A model generated the notes under the pieces. The model was not told the DNA's origin. It saw only the letters and a program-made list of their open reading frames with translations, and did no database searches. A program made the translations under genes and the position numbers. DNA of 15,655 bases from Bacillota bacterium (GTDB taxonomy: Bacteria > Bacillota > Desulfotomaculia > Desulfotomaculales > JAJYZD01). Location of the stretch: contig JAJYZD010000065.1 of assembly GCA_021800315.1 (NCBI GenBank), positions 1 through 15,655 of the forward strand, read 5' to 3'. Shown here one piece after another: positions 7,547 to 14,384 of this stretch (position 1 is its first letter; each line of letters starts with the position of its first letter).

Positions 7547-8905
7547 TTATTCCACCGCGGGCAATTTGGCCATCGCCTCCCCGAGTTGCTCCTCCGGCAA
7601 CGCGTAGTCCTCCAGGCGCCCGCCCAGGAAGGCGTCGTAGGAGGCCAGGTCCAGAAGCCCGTGGCCGGAGAGGTTGAACAGGATGACCCGGGGCGTCCCG
7701 GCCTCGCGGGCGGCCAGGGCTTCCTCCACGGCGCAGTGGATGGCGTGGGCCGCCTCCGGCGCCGGAATGACGCCTTCGCTGCGGGCGAAGACGACGGCGC
7801 TTTCGAAGACGTCGGTCTGCCCGTAGGCCCTGGCCTCCATGATTCCATCGGCCACCATCCGGCTCACCAGGGGCGAATCGCCGTGGTACCGCAGCCCCCC
7901 GGCGTGGATGCCCGGCGGCATGAAGTCCTTGCCCAGGGTATACATCCACAGGAGCGGGGTGAGACCGGCGACGTCGCCGAAATCGTAGGCGCACAGCCCC
8001 CTGGTCAGGGTGGGGCAGGCGGAGGGTTCGGCCGCGACCAGCCGTATCTTCCTGTCCTCCACCAGCCTGTCGTGGGCGAAAGGCATGGCGATGCCCCCCA
8101 GGTTCGAACCTCCCCCGCAACAGGCGATCACCACGTCCGGGTAGTCGCCAGCCTTCTCCATCTGCTTCTTGGCCTCCAGGCCGATGACCGACTGGTGGAT
8201 AAGGACATGGTTCAAAACGCTGCCCAGCGCATAGTTGGTATCGGCATGGGTCGCCGCGTCCTCCACCGCCTCGCTGATGGCGATGCCCAGGCTGCCCGGC
8301 GAGTCGGGATTCCCGGCGAGGACGGCCCGGCCCGACGCGGTACGGTCGGTGGGACTGGCGAAGACCTCGCTCCCGAAGATCTGCATCACCGAGCGCCGGT
8401 AAGGCTTCTGGTGGTAGCTGACCTTAACCATGTAGACGGTGCAATCCAGCCCGAAAAAGGAACAGGCCTGCGCAAGCGCCGCCCCCCATTGGCCGGCCCC
8501 GGTTTCCGTGGCCAGCCGCCTGACCCCGGCCTTCTTGTTGTAGTAGGCCTGGGGCACCGCCGTATTTAGTTTATGGCTGCCGGCCGGACTTACTCCCTCG
8601 TACTTGTAGTAGATACGGGCGGGAGTGTCCAGGGCCTTTTCCAGCCGGCGCGCCCGGTGCAGGGGCGAGGGGCGCCAGAGACGGTAGATGTCGCGCACTT
8701 CGTCCGGAATGTCGATCCAACGCTCCCGGCTGACCTCCTGCAGGATCAGGTCGGTCGGAAAGATGGGTGCCAGGTCCTGCGGGCCCACCGGTTCCCTGGT
8801 CACCGGGTGGAGAGGGGGTTTGGGGAGATTGGGCATGTCCGCCTGCACGTTGTACCAGCGGTCGGGCAACTCCTTCTCGGACAGCAGGATTTTCAGATCA
8901 GCCAA
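7547..8905 (-). CDS. trpB2: Tryptophan synthase beta chain, TrpB2 type
   Basis: A PLP enzyme that makes tryptophan from indole and serine. At 452 residues with the long N-terminal region seen here (WYNVQADMPNLPKPPLHP...), it fits the TrpB2 subfamily rather than the roughly 400-residue TrpB1. RPSPLHRA (78-85), the PLP lysine K112 in GSHKLN, the catalytic glutamate E134 in ETGAGQWG and the phosphate-binding GGGSNLGG (264-271) are all intact. No trpA lies nearby, which agrees with TrpB2 acting without a tight alpha partner, perhaps as an indole-salvage enzyme. The start is TTG 8905, with GGAG 10 bases upstream. It is first in the unit with lysA. Its leader is only about 70 nt, too short for a T-box. 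Confidence 0.93.
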   Translation of the reverse strand: MADLKILLSEKELPDRWYNVQADMPNLPKPPLHPVTREPVGPQDLAPIFPTDLILQEVSRERWIDIPDEVRDIYRLWRPSPLHRARRLEKALDTPARIYYKYEGVSPAGSHKLNTAVPQAYYNKKAGVRRLATETGAGQWGAALAQACSFFGLDCTVYMVKVSYHQKPYRRSVMQIFGSEVFASPTDRTASGRAVLAGNPDSPGSLGIAISEAVEDAATHADTNYALGSVLNHVLIHQSVIGLEAKKQMEKAGDYPDVVIACCGGGSNLGGIAMPFAHDRLVEDRKIRLVAAEPSACPTLTRGLCAYDFGDVAGLTPLLWMYTLGKDFMPPGIHAGGLRYHGDSPLVSRMVADGIMEARAYGQTDVFESAVVFARSEGVIPAPEAAHAIHCAVEEALAAREAGTPRVILFNLSGHGLLDLASYDAFLGGRLEDYALPEEQLGEAMAKLPAVE

Positions 8906-8979
8906 GGTTTAACCACTCCTTTCCTTAAAAAGACAAACGACAGGAAACCGAATAACCGCAACGGAATAAGTTCCCCCTA

Positions 8980-9008
8980 ATTTTAATGGAAGCACGGAGC
9001 ATTGGCAA
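8980..9008 (-). promoter_or_regulatory. Promoter of the trpB2-lysA unit
   Basis: On the minus strand a -35 TTGCCA (9008-9003) and a -10 TAAAAT (8985-8980) are separated by exactly 17 bp. This predicts a start near 8973 and a leader of about 68 nt to the TTG at 8905. It lies back to back with the plus-strand promoter at 9028-9057. Confidence 0.7.
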
Positions 9009-9027
9009 CCGGATATTTCATTTTTCC

Positions 9028-9057
9028 TTGTCCGGAAGACCGGCACCGCGGTATAAT
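9028..9057 (+). promoter_or_regulatory. Divergent promoter in front of the DUF763 remnant
   Basis: A -35 TTGTCC (9028-9033) and a perfect -10 TATAAT (9052-9057) have an 18-bp spacer on the plus strand, with a start predicted near 9064. Only 19 bp separate its -35 from the -35 of the minus-strand trpB2 promoter, so the two could share a regulator or compete for polymerase. Confidence 0.6.
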
Positions 9058-9058
9058 C

Positions 9059-9223
9059 TTGGCGAGACGAACCGTAAAGGGAAAAGACAGGCGCACCGGT
9101 ACGGCCGATCTTCCCCTGCACGGCGGCAAGTGCCCGGCCCGGCTGTTCGCGCGCACGCGCAAGATGAACCGGGAAAAGCTGGAGGCCTTCCGGCACCTGG
9201 CCCGCCGGCAACAGCGCCGGTGA
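9059..9223 (+). pseudogene. DUF763 protein remnant, internally deleted and without a start codon
   Basis: The frame ending at the stop 9221-9223 contains RRTGTADLPLHGGKCPARLF, the hallmark N-terminus of DUF763 proteins (family proteins begin with a basic stretch, G-ADLPLH-GKAP-WLF, then a basic KL segment and run about 360-400 residues). Here, some 10 residues later, it goes directly into REKLEAFRHLARRQ and stops after about 50 codons. That tail resembles a helical C-terminus, so the likely event is loss of the whole middle (inference). A GGGA-type RBS sits at 9076-9081 but no ATG, GTG or TTG follows it; the only in-frame starts are TTG 9059, too close to the transcription start, and ATG 9002, upstream of the promoter. 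A basic microprotein from TTG 9059 cannot be excluded. Confidence 0.65.
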
Positions 9224-9227
9224 GTCC

Positions 9228-9671
9228 TTAAGGCAGGATCAGCTCCATGCGTTGATGGGGCAGCCCTGTTTTGGCCGAGGGAAAGACATCACCCACGGGG
9301 ACGAAACCGAACCGGGCGTAGAACGGCGCGCAGGCCACCCGGGCATTGAGCCATACCAAGGGAACACCGTCTTCCCCGGCCCGTCCCACCAGGCGGCGCA
9401 AGAGTTCCGAACCCGCTCCCCGCCCGCGGCAAAGCGGTTCGACCGCCAGTTGGGATACCTGCGCCGCATCAAGTACCACGGTCAAACGGCCGCAGCCCAC
9501 CAGCCGGTGTTCGTGGACGGCCGCCAGGTGCAGGCTTTTTTCTTCCACCGCGTCCCGCACGGTTTCTGCGGGCAGGCCCAGCGACTGGAAGAACACCCGG
9601 TAGCGCAGGTCCACCGCCTGGCGGTGGAGATCCGAGCCGGGCGGGATGGACAGGAAGGTCAACTGTTGCAT
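9228..9671 (-). CDS. GNAT-family N-acetyltransferase
   Basis: A 147-residue GCN5-related acetyltransferase that would move an acetyl group from acetyl-CoA to an amine; substrate unknown. The acetyl-CoA-binding motif A is clear: QLAVEPLCRGRGAGSELLRRL, with the R/Q-x-x-G-x-G/A loop at residues 82-87. Motif B follows (LNARVACAPFYARFGF) with the usual tyrosine, and the ending PHQRMEL is typical of ElaA/YjgM-like members. The start is ATG 9671, with GGAGG 8 bases upstream. It is complete and healthy although it lies between two gene remnants. Its stop is 4 bp from the stop of the DUF763 remnant on the other strand. Confidence 0.88.
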   Translation of the reverse strand: MQQLTFLSIPPGSDLHRQAVDLRYRVFFQSLGLPAETVRDAVEEKSLHLAAVHEHRLVGCGRLTVVLDAAQVSQLAVEPLCRGRGAGSELLRRLVGRAGEDGVPLVWLNARVACAPFYARFGFVPVGDVFPSAKTGLPHQRMELILP

Positions 9672-10069
9672 AAAGAACGCCTCCGTCGCGTTTCATGACT
9701 GTTCCCTATTCCGCACACCTGTCCCTCACCCTGCCGCCACCGCATTGTGGGGCTGCTGCCACCCCCCTCCAGCCGGGCGAGGGTGAACCAAATCTCGACG
9801 AAGTGGTCGCAGTTTTCCAACAGGATGGCGACCTTGTCCCCTTTTTCGATGCCGCGCCCGCCCATGGCCCCCGCCGGCCGGAAGACCCGGCGGTCCGGTT
9901 CGCCCCGGGTGCGGCGCCGGTCCCCGCGGCAAAGGGCTTCCTTGTCCGGGAACTTGGCGGCATTGCGGGCCAAAACCACGTAGACGGTCATGACCATCCC
10001 CCTTTTCCGCTCTCCCATGGTCAAGGGTTTTCTCCCCAGCAAACCCAGATAGTCCTTCTTCTCCCGCAT
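9659..10069 (-). pseudogene. AMP-dependent acyl-CoA synthetase, N-terminal stub
   Basis: From ATG 9991 the protein begins TVYVVLARNAAKFPDKEAL, continues through a decayed stretch and then shows GIEKGDKVAILLENCDHFVE and IWFTLARL. This is the N-terminus of a fatty-acyl-CoA/long-chain CoA ligase (adenylate-forming family, about 500-560 residues). Similarity stops near 9770 and the frame ends at 9659, so the P-loop, the A-motifs and the C-terminal domain are all missing. The middle segment (TRGEPDRRVFRPAGAM) keeps the frame but has lost expected residues such as the TY-EL of the family. An upstream in-frame ATG at 10069 with GGGAGG 8 bases before it would add MREKKDYLGLLGRKPL; I do not recognise that segment. 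It is a dead gene unless the rest lies elsewhere. Confidence 0.78.
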
Positions 10070-10223
10070 CGCGGTTTCCTCCCGCCAAACCCTTAGGCCG
10101 CGACGCGATTCGGTATCCGCAAAGAGTCCGACAAATTCCCGACCGGGGCAAAGGAAAAAAGCCAACCGGGTCGAAAACTAAAGCGACGGGACTGCATTGC
10201 CGGAGGGGGAGGATTTTTTCATC

Positions 10224-12092
10224 TTGTGCGACTCAAACCAAAACGGCCAGGACCTGTTCAAGGTCCTTTCCGACCACGCACCCATCGGCATTTTCATCAT
10301 CCAGGACGGGGTATTCTGTTTTGTCAACCCGAAGCTGGAAAGCATTATCGGGTGCCCGGCCGGTGAACTGCTGGGTTCCGACTTCCAGCGGTTCATAGAT
10401 CCGGCGTACCGGGACGCCGTGCGGAAACACGCCGTCGAAATGTTGAAGGGAACGCGCCCCATTCCCTACGAGTACCGTTTCCAAAGGCCGGACGGGGAAT
10501 ACCGGTGGGCCATGGAGGCCCTGTCCTCCATAACCTACCGGGGCCAAAGGGCCGCCCTGGGCTATTTCATGGATACCACCGAACGCAGGCAGGCCGAAGA
10601 AGACTTGCGGCGGAAAACCGCCGAACTCCAGGAAGCCTGCGAGAAACTGCAACAGCTCGACGCGCTGAAATCCGGCTTTTTGTCCACAGTGTCGCATGAA
10701 TTGAGAACCCCCCTGACCTCCATTCTGGGCTTCTCCAAAATGGTCAGAAAGAAATTGGAGGAACTGCTGTTCCCCCTGCTGCCGGCCGGGGACAAAAAGA
10801 TCGGCCGGGTCGTGGACCAGGTCACCGGTAACCTCGACATCATCGTCGCCGAAGGGGAAAGGCTGACCAACCTGATCAACGACGTCCTGGATATCGCCAA
10901 GATGGAGGCCGGTAAAATCGAGTGGAAGAGCGAGACGGTCTCCCTGGTCGAAGTCATGGAGCGGGCCATCGCCGCCACGGCTTCCCTGGTGGAGGACGCC
11001 GGCCTGACCCTGGTGCGGGAGATGGACGACGACCTGCCCTGCCTTTCCGGCGACCGCGACCGTCTGATCCAGACGGTCATCAACCTTATTTCCAACGCCG
11101 TAAAGTTTACCGCCTCGGGAACGGTTACCTGCCGGGCCGGCCGCGGCGAGGCCGGTTTAACCGTCGCTGTCGCCGACACGGGGATAGGCATCGCGCTTGA
11201 GAATCAACAAAAGGTGTTCGAGAAGTTCATCCAGACGGGAGACACCCTCACCGACAAACCCAAAGGCAGCGGCCTGGGTCTCTCCATCTGTCGGGAGATA
11301 GTGGAACATCATGGTGGAAGGATATGGGTGGAGAGTGCACCCGGCCGGGGCAGCACCTTCTGCTTTTCCCTTCCCCTCCCGGAGCCGTTGCCGGTGAGCG
11401 GCGATCCGGACCTGTTGGTGCGGCAGCTGGCCCGGCACGTCAAAACGGTGACGGCCGGGGACAAGAGCGACATCCTGGTCGTCGACGACGATCCCAACAT
11501 CCGGGAACTGCTGCGCCAGGAACTGGAGTCCGCCGGCTACGGGGTCAGGGAGGCGGACGACGCCCTGGCGGCCATCGCGGAGGTCCGGAGGAAGTGGCCG
11601 GATCTCGTCATCCTGGACGTCATGATGCCGGGCATGAACGGCTTCGACCTCGCCGCCGTACTGAAGGCGGACCCCAATACCATGCGGATACCGATCGTAA
11701 TCCTGTCGGTGATCGACGATTCCGACCGTGGTTACCGCATCGGCGTCGACCGCTACCTGACCAAGCCCGTGAACATGGAGGATTTGCTGAGTGAGGTGGA
11801 GTCGCTGCTATCGGCCGGACAAACGCGGCGGCGGGTCATGGTGGTAGACGAGGACGCGCAAGTCCTCCGGACCATAACCGGGATGTTCACGGCCAACGGT
11901 TACACGGCCTTCGGCACCTCCGACGGCGACGAGGCCCTGAAAATGGCGGAGGAACTCAAGCCGGACATGGTCATCATGGACAACGAAACCTCAATGCGTC
12001 TCAACGTGGTGAAGACTCTGCGTTTCGAAAACGGGCTGGAGAACGCCTTTTTCCTGCTGCTCACCCGGCCGGACGGAGGGGGATGCGTTTGA
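10224..12092 (+). CDS. Soluble hybrid histidine kinase: PAS, HisKA, HATPase, REC, truncated REC
   Basis: 622 residues from TTG 10224, chosen because the strong RBS GGAGGGGGAGG (10202-10212) precedes it; the in-frame TTG at 10197 lies before that RBS. No membrane segment is present, so it is cytosolic. A PAS sensor domain (about 11-130) is followed by a short coiled coil, HisKA with VSHELRTPLTS (H158), and an ATPase domain with N291, G1 DTGIGI (318-323) and G2 GSGLGLS (348-354). REC1 is complete, with D465 in VILDVMMPG and K514 in LTKPV. REC2 (about 535-622) has its acidic pocket (VVDED) and D586 in IMDNE, but stops just after the fourth strand (FFLLLT); the last 40 or so residues and the conserved lysine are missing. 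It overlaps the convergent kinase gene by 102 bp and is clearly its paralog in the catalytic core. The REC order suggests a phosphorelay. Confidence 0.9.
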   Translation: MCDSNQNGQDLFKVLSDHAPIGIFIIQDGVFCFVNPKLESIIGCPAGELLGSDFQRFIDPAYRDAVRKHAVEMLKGTRPIPYEYRFQRPDGEYRWAMEALSSITYRGQRAALGYFMDTTERRQAEEDLRRKTAELQEACEKLQQLDALKSGFLSTVSHELRTPLTSILGFSKMVRKKLEELLFPLLPAGDKKIGRVVDQVTGNLDIIVAEGERLTNLINDVLDIAKMEAGKIEWKSETVSLVEVMERAIAATASLVEDAGLTLVREMDDDLPCLSGDRDRLIQTVINLISNAVKFTASGTVTCRAGRGEAGLTVAVADTGIGIALENQQKVFEKFIQTGDTLTDKPKGSGLGLSICREIVEHHGGRIWVESAPGRGSTFCFSLPLPEPLPVSGDPDLLVRQLARHVKTVTAGDKSDILVVDDDPNIRELLRQELESAGYGVREADDALAAIAEVRRKWPDLVILDVMMPGMNGFDLAAVLKADPNTMRIPIVILSVIDDSDRGYRIGVDRYLTKPVNMEDLLSEVESLLSAGQTRRRVMVVDEDAQVLRTITGMFTANGYTAFGTSDGDEALKMAEELKPDMVIMDNETSMRLNVVKTLRFENGLENAFFLLLTRPDGGGCV

Positions 12093-13853
12093 AAGACGGC
12101 CCGCGGCGGGCAGGCAGAACGAAAAAGTGCTGCCCCGGCCCGGTTCGCTCGTAAGCCAGATCCTCCCCCCGTGCCGCTGGACTATCCGCCTGGCGATCGC
12201 CAGGCCCAGCCCCGTTCCCGCCGGTTTGGCCGTCAGCGTATCGCCCAACTGGCGGAAATCTTCGAAAACCTTGTCCCATTCCTGCCTGGGAATACCGATG
12301 CCCGTGTCCGTTACGCGGACCGTCACGCCTTCCCCGGAGCCGCGGACCACGCAGGCAACCGAGCCCCGGGAGGTAAATTTCACGGCGTTGGCGAGCAGGT
12401 TGGAAACCACCCGGCCAAGCCGGTCGGGGTCACCCATGACCTCCGGCAGGCCTGGTTCTATATCCACGGCCAGTTCCAGGCCCTTGGTCCGGACGAGGGG
12501 TTCGGCTGCAGCCACGGCGTGACCGACAACCTCACCGACCCTTAGCGGTTCGTTTCGCCACCGGGCCCCGTCCCCCTCCATTTTGGCCAGGTCCATGACC
12601 TCATCGACCAGGGTGGCCAGCTTTTCCGCCTCCCGCACGATGATGTCCAGGTTGCCGGAGATCTGCCCGACCGCCCGGGCCAGCTTTTTCTCGCCGGCTT
12701 CAAGCCTCGGAACCACCGCCTCCCCGAACCTCTTCCGGGTGGTCATGGCAAAACCCAGCACGGAGGTCAGAGGCGTGCGCAATTCGTGGGATACGCCGGA
12801 CAGAAAGGCCGATTTCACCCTGTCCAGTTCCTGGAGCCTTTGGTTGGACAGTACGAGCCTTTGGTTCTGAATCTCCAGTGTCTCCCTGACCTGTTCGAGT
12901 TCGGCCGTTCTTTCCACCACGTTTTGCTCCAGACAGGCCCGGAGGGAATTGACCTCCGCCGCAGCCAGGTTGTAGTTGGTGCTGAATGTGATGATTTCCT
13001 CGTCGGTCGAAGCAGGGAAGAAAACACCCTCCCCTCCGGACGCCAGTTCGGCGGCGGCCCGGCCGATTTGTTGCAGGGATGTGGCGAATGTCTTCCACAG
13101 GGCATAAATGATCAGGCCGTGGGTGAGCATACCGATCAGGAGGAATGCGGCGACGTCCGTACCCGATGCGCCCCCGGTGATGATGAACGTAAGAATACCC
13201 ATGCTCAGGGCGATCAGGAAAAGCAGGTAGTATGCCTTTGTCCGCAGGCTGAAAAGGCATTGGTCCGGGTATCCGACCCCTCTTTTGTGCAATGACTTCT
13301 TTAACGTTGTTATTAACGGGCCGGTATAATATTCTGTAACAATAAACGTAAAGAATGTATGAATAACAGTTACAACGATTCCCACGCCAACCATAATCAC
13401 CGTATAGAATATATTACTTCCCGCAACCCCGACCATCAGGGCGACAAAAGTCGCTATGCCGAACGTGTAAAGGCCGGTGCCACGGGCGTTGTCCAGCGGA
13501 AGCCGCTCTACAGCCCGCAGCAGCCGCAAGAGGTCCCGGTCGGTGAAAGATGACGTGTCCCGCAAGGGATAATTCCCGTGCAGCATCCGGTTGATCATTT
13601 TTATGTTGCCGGGATAACCGGGGAAGCCGAACCGTTGCAACAATCCGCACTGGACATAGCGGGACAGGCTGCCGGCCACCACCCCGGCCACGGTGGACAG
13701 AAGCAGGACCCGCAGGAGCTGGCCCCGGAATCCCGGGACCGCCGCGATGATGAAGAACCCGTAGGCCGCGGCCAGCCAAATGCCGGGGGCATACGCCAAA
13801 TCCACCGCCAGGGCGTAGGCGGTGCGGCCGGCAACCTGATCGAACAGCTTCAC
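11991..13853 (-). CDS. Membrane sensor histidine kinase with six TM segments
   Basis: 620 residues from GTG 13853, supported by GGAAGGGAAGAG close upstream; a TTG at 13946 would add an unlikely basic tail and has no RBS. Hydrophobic segments lie at about 15-39, 46-62, 127-147, 150-172, 207-226 and 233-254, followed by a HAMP-like linker and coiled coil (256-344). HisKA has VSHELRTPLTSVLGF (H356). The ATPase domain has N489, G1 DTGIGI (516-521) and G2 GTGLGLA (546-552) and ends at GRGSTFSFCLP. The last 38 or so residues are unlike any kinase and are encoded antisense to the end of the plus-strand hybrid kinase, which suggests a new stop codon was taken from that gene. The sensed signal is unknown. 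It lies downstream of a single-domain response regulator but has a candidate promoter of its own. Confidence 0.9.
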   Translation of the reverse strand: MKLFDQVAGRTAYALAVDLAYAPGIWLAAAYGFFIIAAVPGFRGQLLRVLLLSTVAGVVAGSLSRYVQCGLLQRFGFPGYPGNIKMINRMLHGNYPLRDTSSFTDRDLLRLLRAVERLPLDNARGTGLYTFGIATFVALMVGVAGSNIFYTVIMVGVGIVVTVIHTFFTFIVTEYYTGPLITTLKKSLHKRGVGYPDQCLFSLRTKAYYLLFLIALSMGILTFIITGGASGTDVAAFLLIGMLTHGLIIYALWKTFATSLQQIGRAAAELASGGEGVFFPASTDEEIITFSTNYNLAAAEVNSLRACLEQNVVERTAELEQVRETLEIQNQRLVLSNQRLQELDRVKSAFLSGVSHELRTPLTSVLGFAMTTRKRFGEAVVPRLEAGEKKLARAVGQISGNLDIIVREAEKLATLVDEVMDLAKMEGDGARWRNEPLRVGEVVGHAVAAAEPLVRTKGLELAVDIEPGLPEVMGDPDRLGRVVSNLLANAVKFTSRGSVACVVRGSGEGVTVRVTDTGIGIPRQEWDKVFEDFRQLGDTLTAKPAGTGLGLAIARRIVQRHGGRIWLTSEPGRGSTFSFCLPAAGRLSNASPSVRPGEQQEKGVLQPVFETQSLHHVETH

Positions 13854-13902
13854 GATCTCTTCCCTTCCCCCGCCGGTAACGCACGGTACCGGTCCATCCG
13901 GA

Positions 13903-13911
13903 ATTGTAGCA
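13903..13911 (-). promoter_or_regulatory. Candidate extended -10 promoter for the six-TM kinase
   Basis: On the minus strand, 13911 to 13903 reads TGCTACAAT, an extended -10 with one mismatch to TATAAT. It predicts a start near 13896 and a leader of about 43 nt before GTG 13853. No good -35 is visible. Together with the terminator just upstream it would give the kinase its own transcript. Confidence 0.4.
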
Positions 13912-13953
13912 GGCCGACGACCCCGTCGCCATGTACTACCGTACAATCCGCGG

Positions 13954-14000
13954 AAAAAACAGGCGGGGAAGGGCTTTCCCCCGGGACGGTTGTTCCCGCC
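13954..14000 (-). terminator. Intrinsic terminator after the response regulator
   Basis: Directly after the response-regulator stop, minus-strand RNA can fold 13993-14000 with 13962-13970 (8 bp plus a bulged G) or, alternatively, 13976-13981 with 13965-13970 (6 bp, 5-base loop). Six T (13959-13954) follow the outer stem after two bases. This fits a terminator, perhaps leaky, between the response regulator and the six-TM kinase. Confidence 0.55.
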
Positions 14001-14384
14001 TTACTCCGCCGGGAGATTCAGGACCGCCCGGGCCCGGGCCACGATCTCGTCCGGGTTGAACGGCTTCGTGACGTAGGCGTCGGCCCCGGCTTCCAGACCC
14101 TTTTGCCGGTCGAACTCCTGACCCTTGGCCGTGAGCAGGACCACGTAGACTCCCTCCAGGCCCAGGTCGTGCTTCACCGCGCGGCATACCTCGAAGCCGT
14201 TCATCCGGGGCATCATCACGTCGAGCAGGACCAGTTCGGGCCGCTCTTCCCTGATGATCGCCAGGGCCGCCTCACCGTTATCGGCCAGGAGGAGATCCAC
14301 TCCCTGGTCCTCCAGGTCCTCCATGGTCTGCTCAAGCAGGATCCGGATGTGGGGTTCGTCGTCAACAATGAGGATTTTGGGCAT
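14001..14384 (-). CDS. Single-domain response regulator (CheY-like)
   Basis: 127 residues, a complete receiver domain with no output domain. The acidic pocket D8-D9 (ILIVDDEP), phosphoryl-acceptor D55 (LVLLDVMMP), T85 (LLTAKG) and K107 (YVTKPF) are all present. It would be phosphorylated by a nearby kinase and then act by protein contact, as a phosphate carrier or by controlling the cyclase. I chose ATG 14384 because GGAGG lies 8 bases upstream; an ATG at 14402 would place that RBS inside the gene. The start overlaps the end of the cyclase gene by 23 bp, and its RBS lies within the cyclase coding sequence, so translational coupling is likely. A terminator follows the stop. Confidence 0.93.
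   Translation of the reverse strand: MPKILIVDDEPHIRILLEQTMEDLEDQGVDLLLADNGEAALAIIREERPELVLLDVMMPRMNGFEVCRAVKHDLGLEGVYVVLLTAKGQEFDRQKGLEAGADAYVTKPFNPDEIVARARAVLNLPAE

Noticed and set aside
6196..7677. 493-codon plus-strand open frame
   Set aside because: It lies opposite lysA, has low-complexity Gly/Pro/His/Arg composition typical of the antisense of a GC-rich gene, and shows no domain. lysA has every catalytic motif.
7436..8569. 377-codon plus-strand open frame
   Set aside because: Antisense shadow of trpB2, with no recognisable domain or RBS.
9036..9052. GGCACCGCGG, reminiscent of a T-box specifier (GGTACCGCG)
   Set aside because: It lies on the plus strand inside a promoter spacer, away from trpB2 and trpS, and no specifier stem or terminator accompanies it. 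The real leaders are too short for a T-box.
9002..9058. ATG 9002 as the start of the plus-strand ORF with the DUF763 signature
   Set aside because: It lies upstream of the promoter -10 (9052-9057) and has no RBS, so a transcript from that promoter would not include it.
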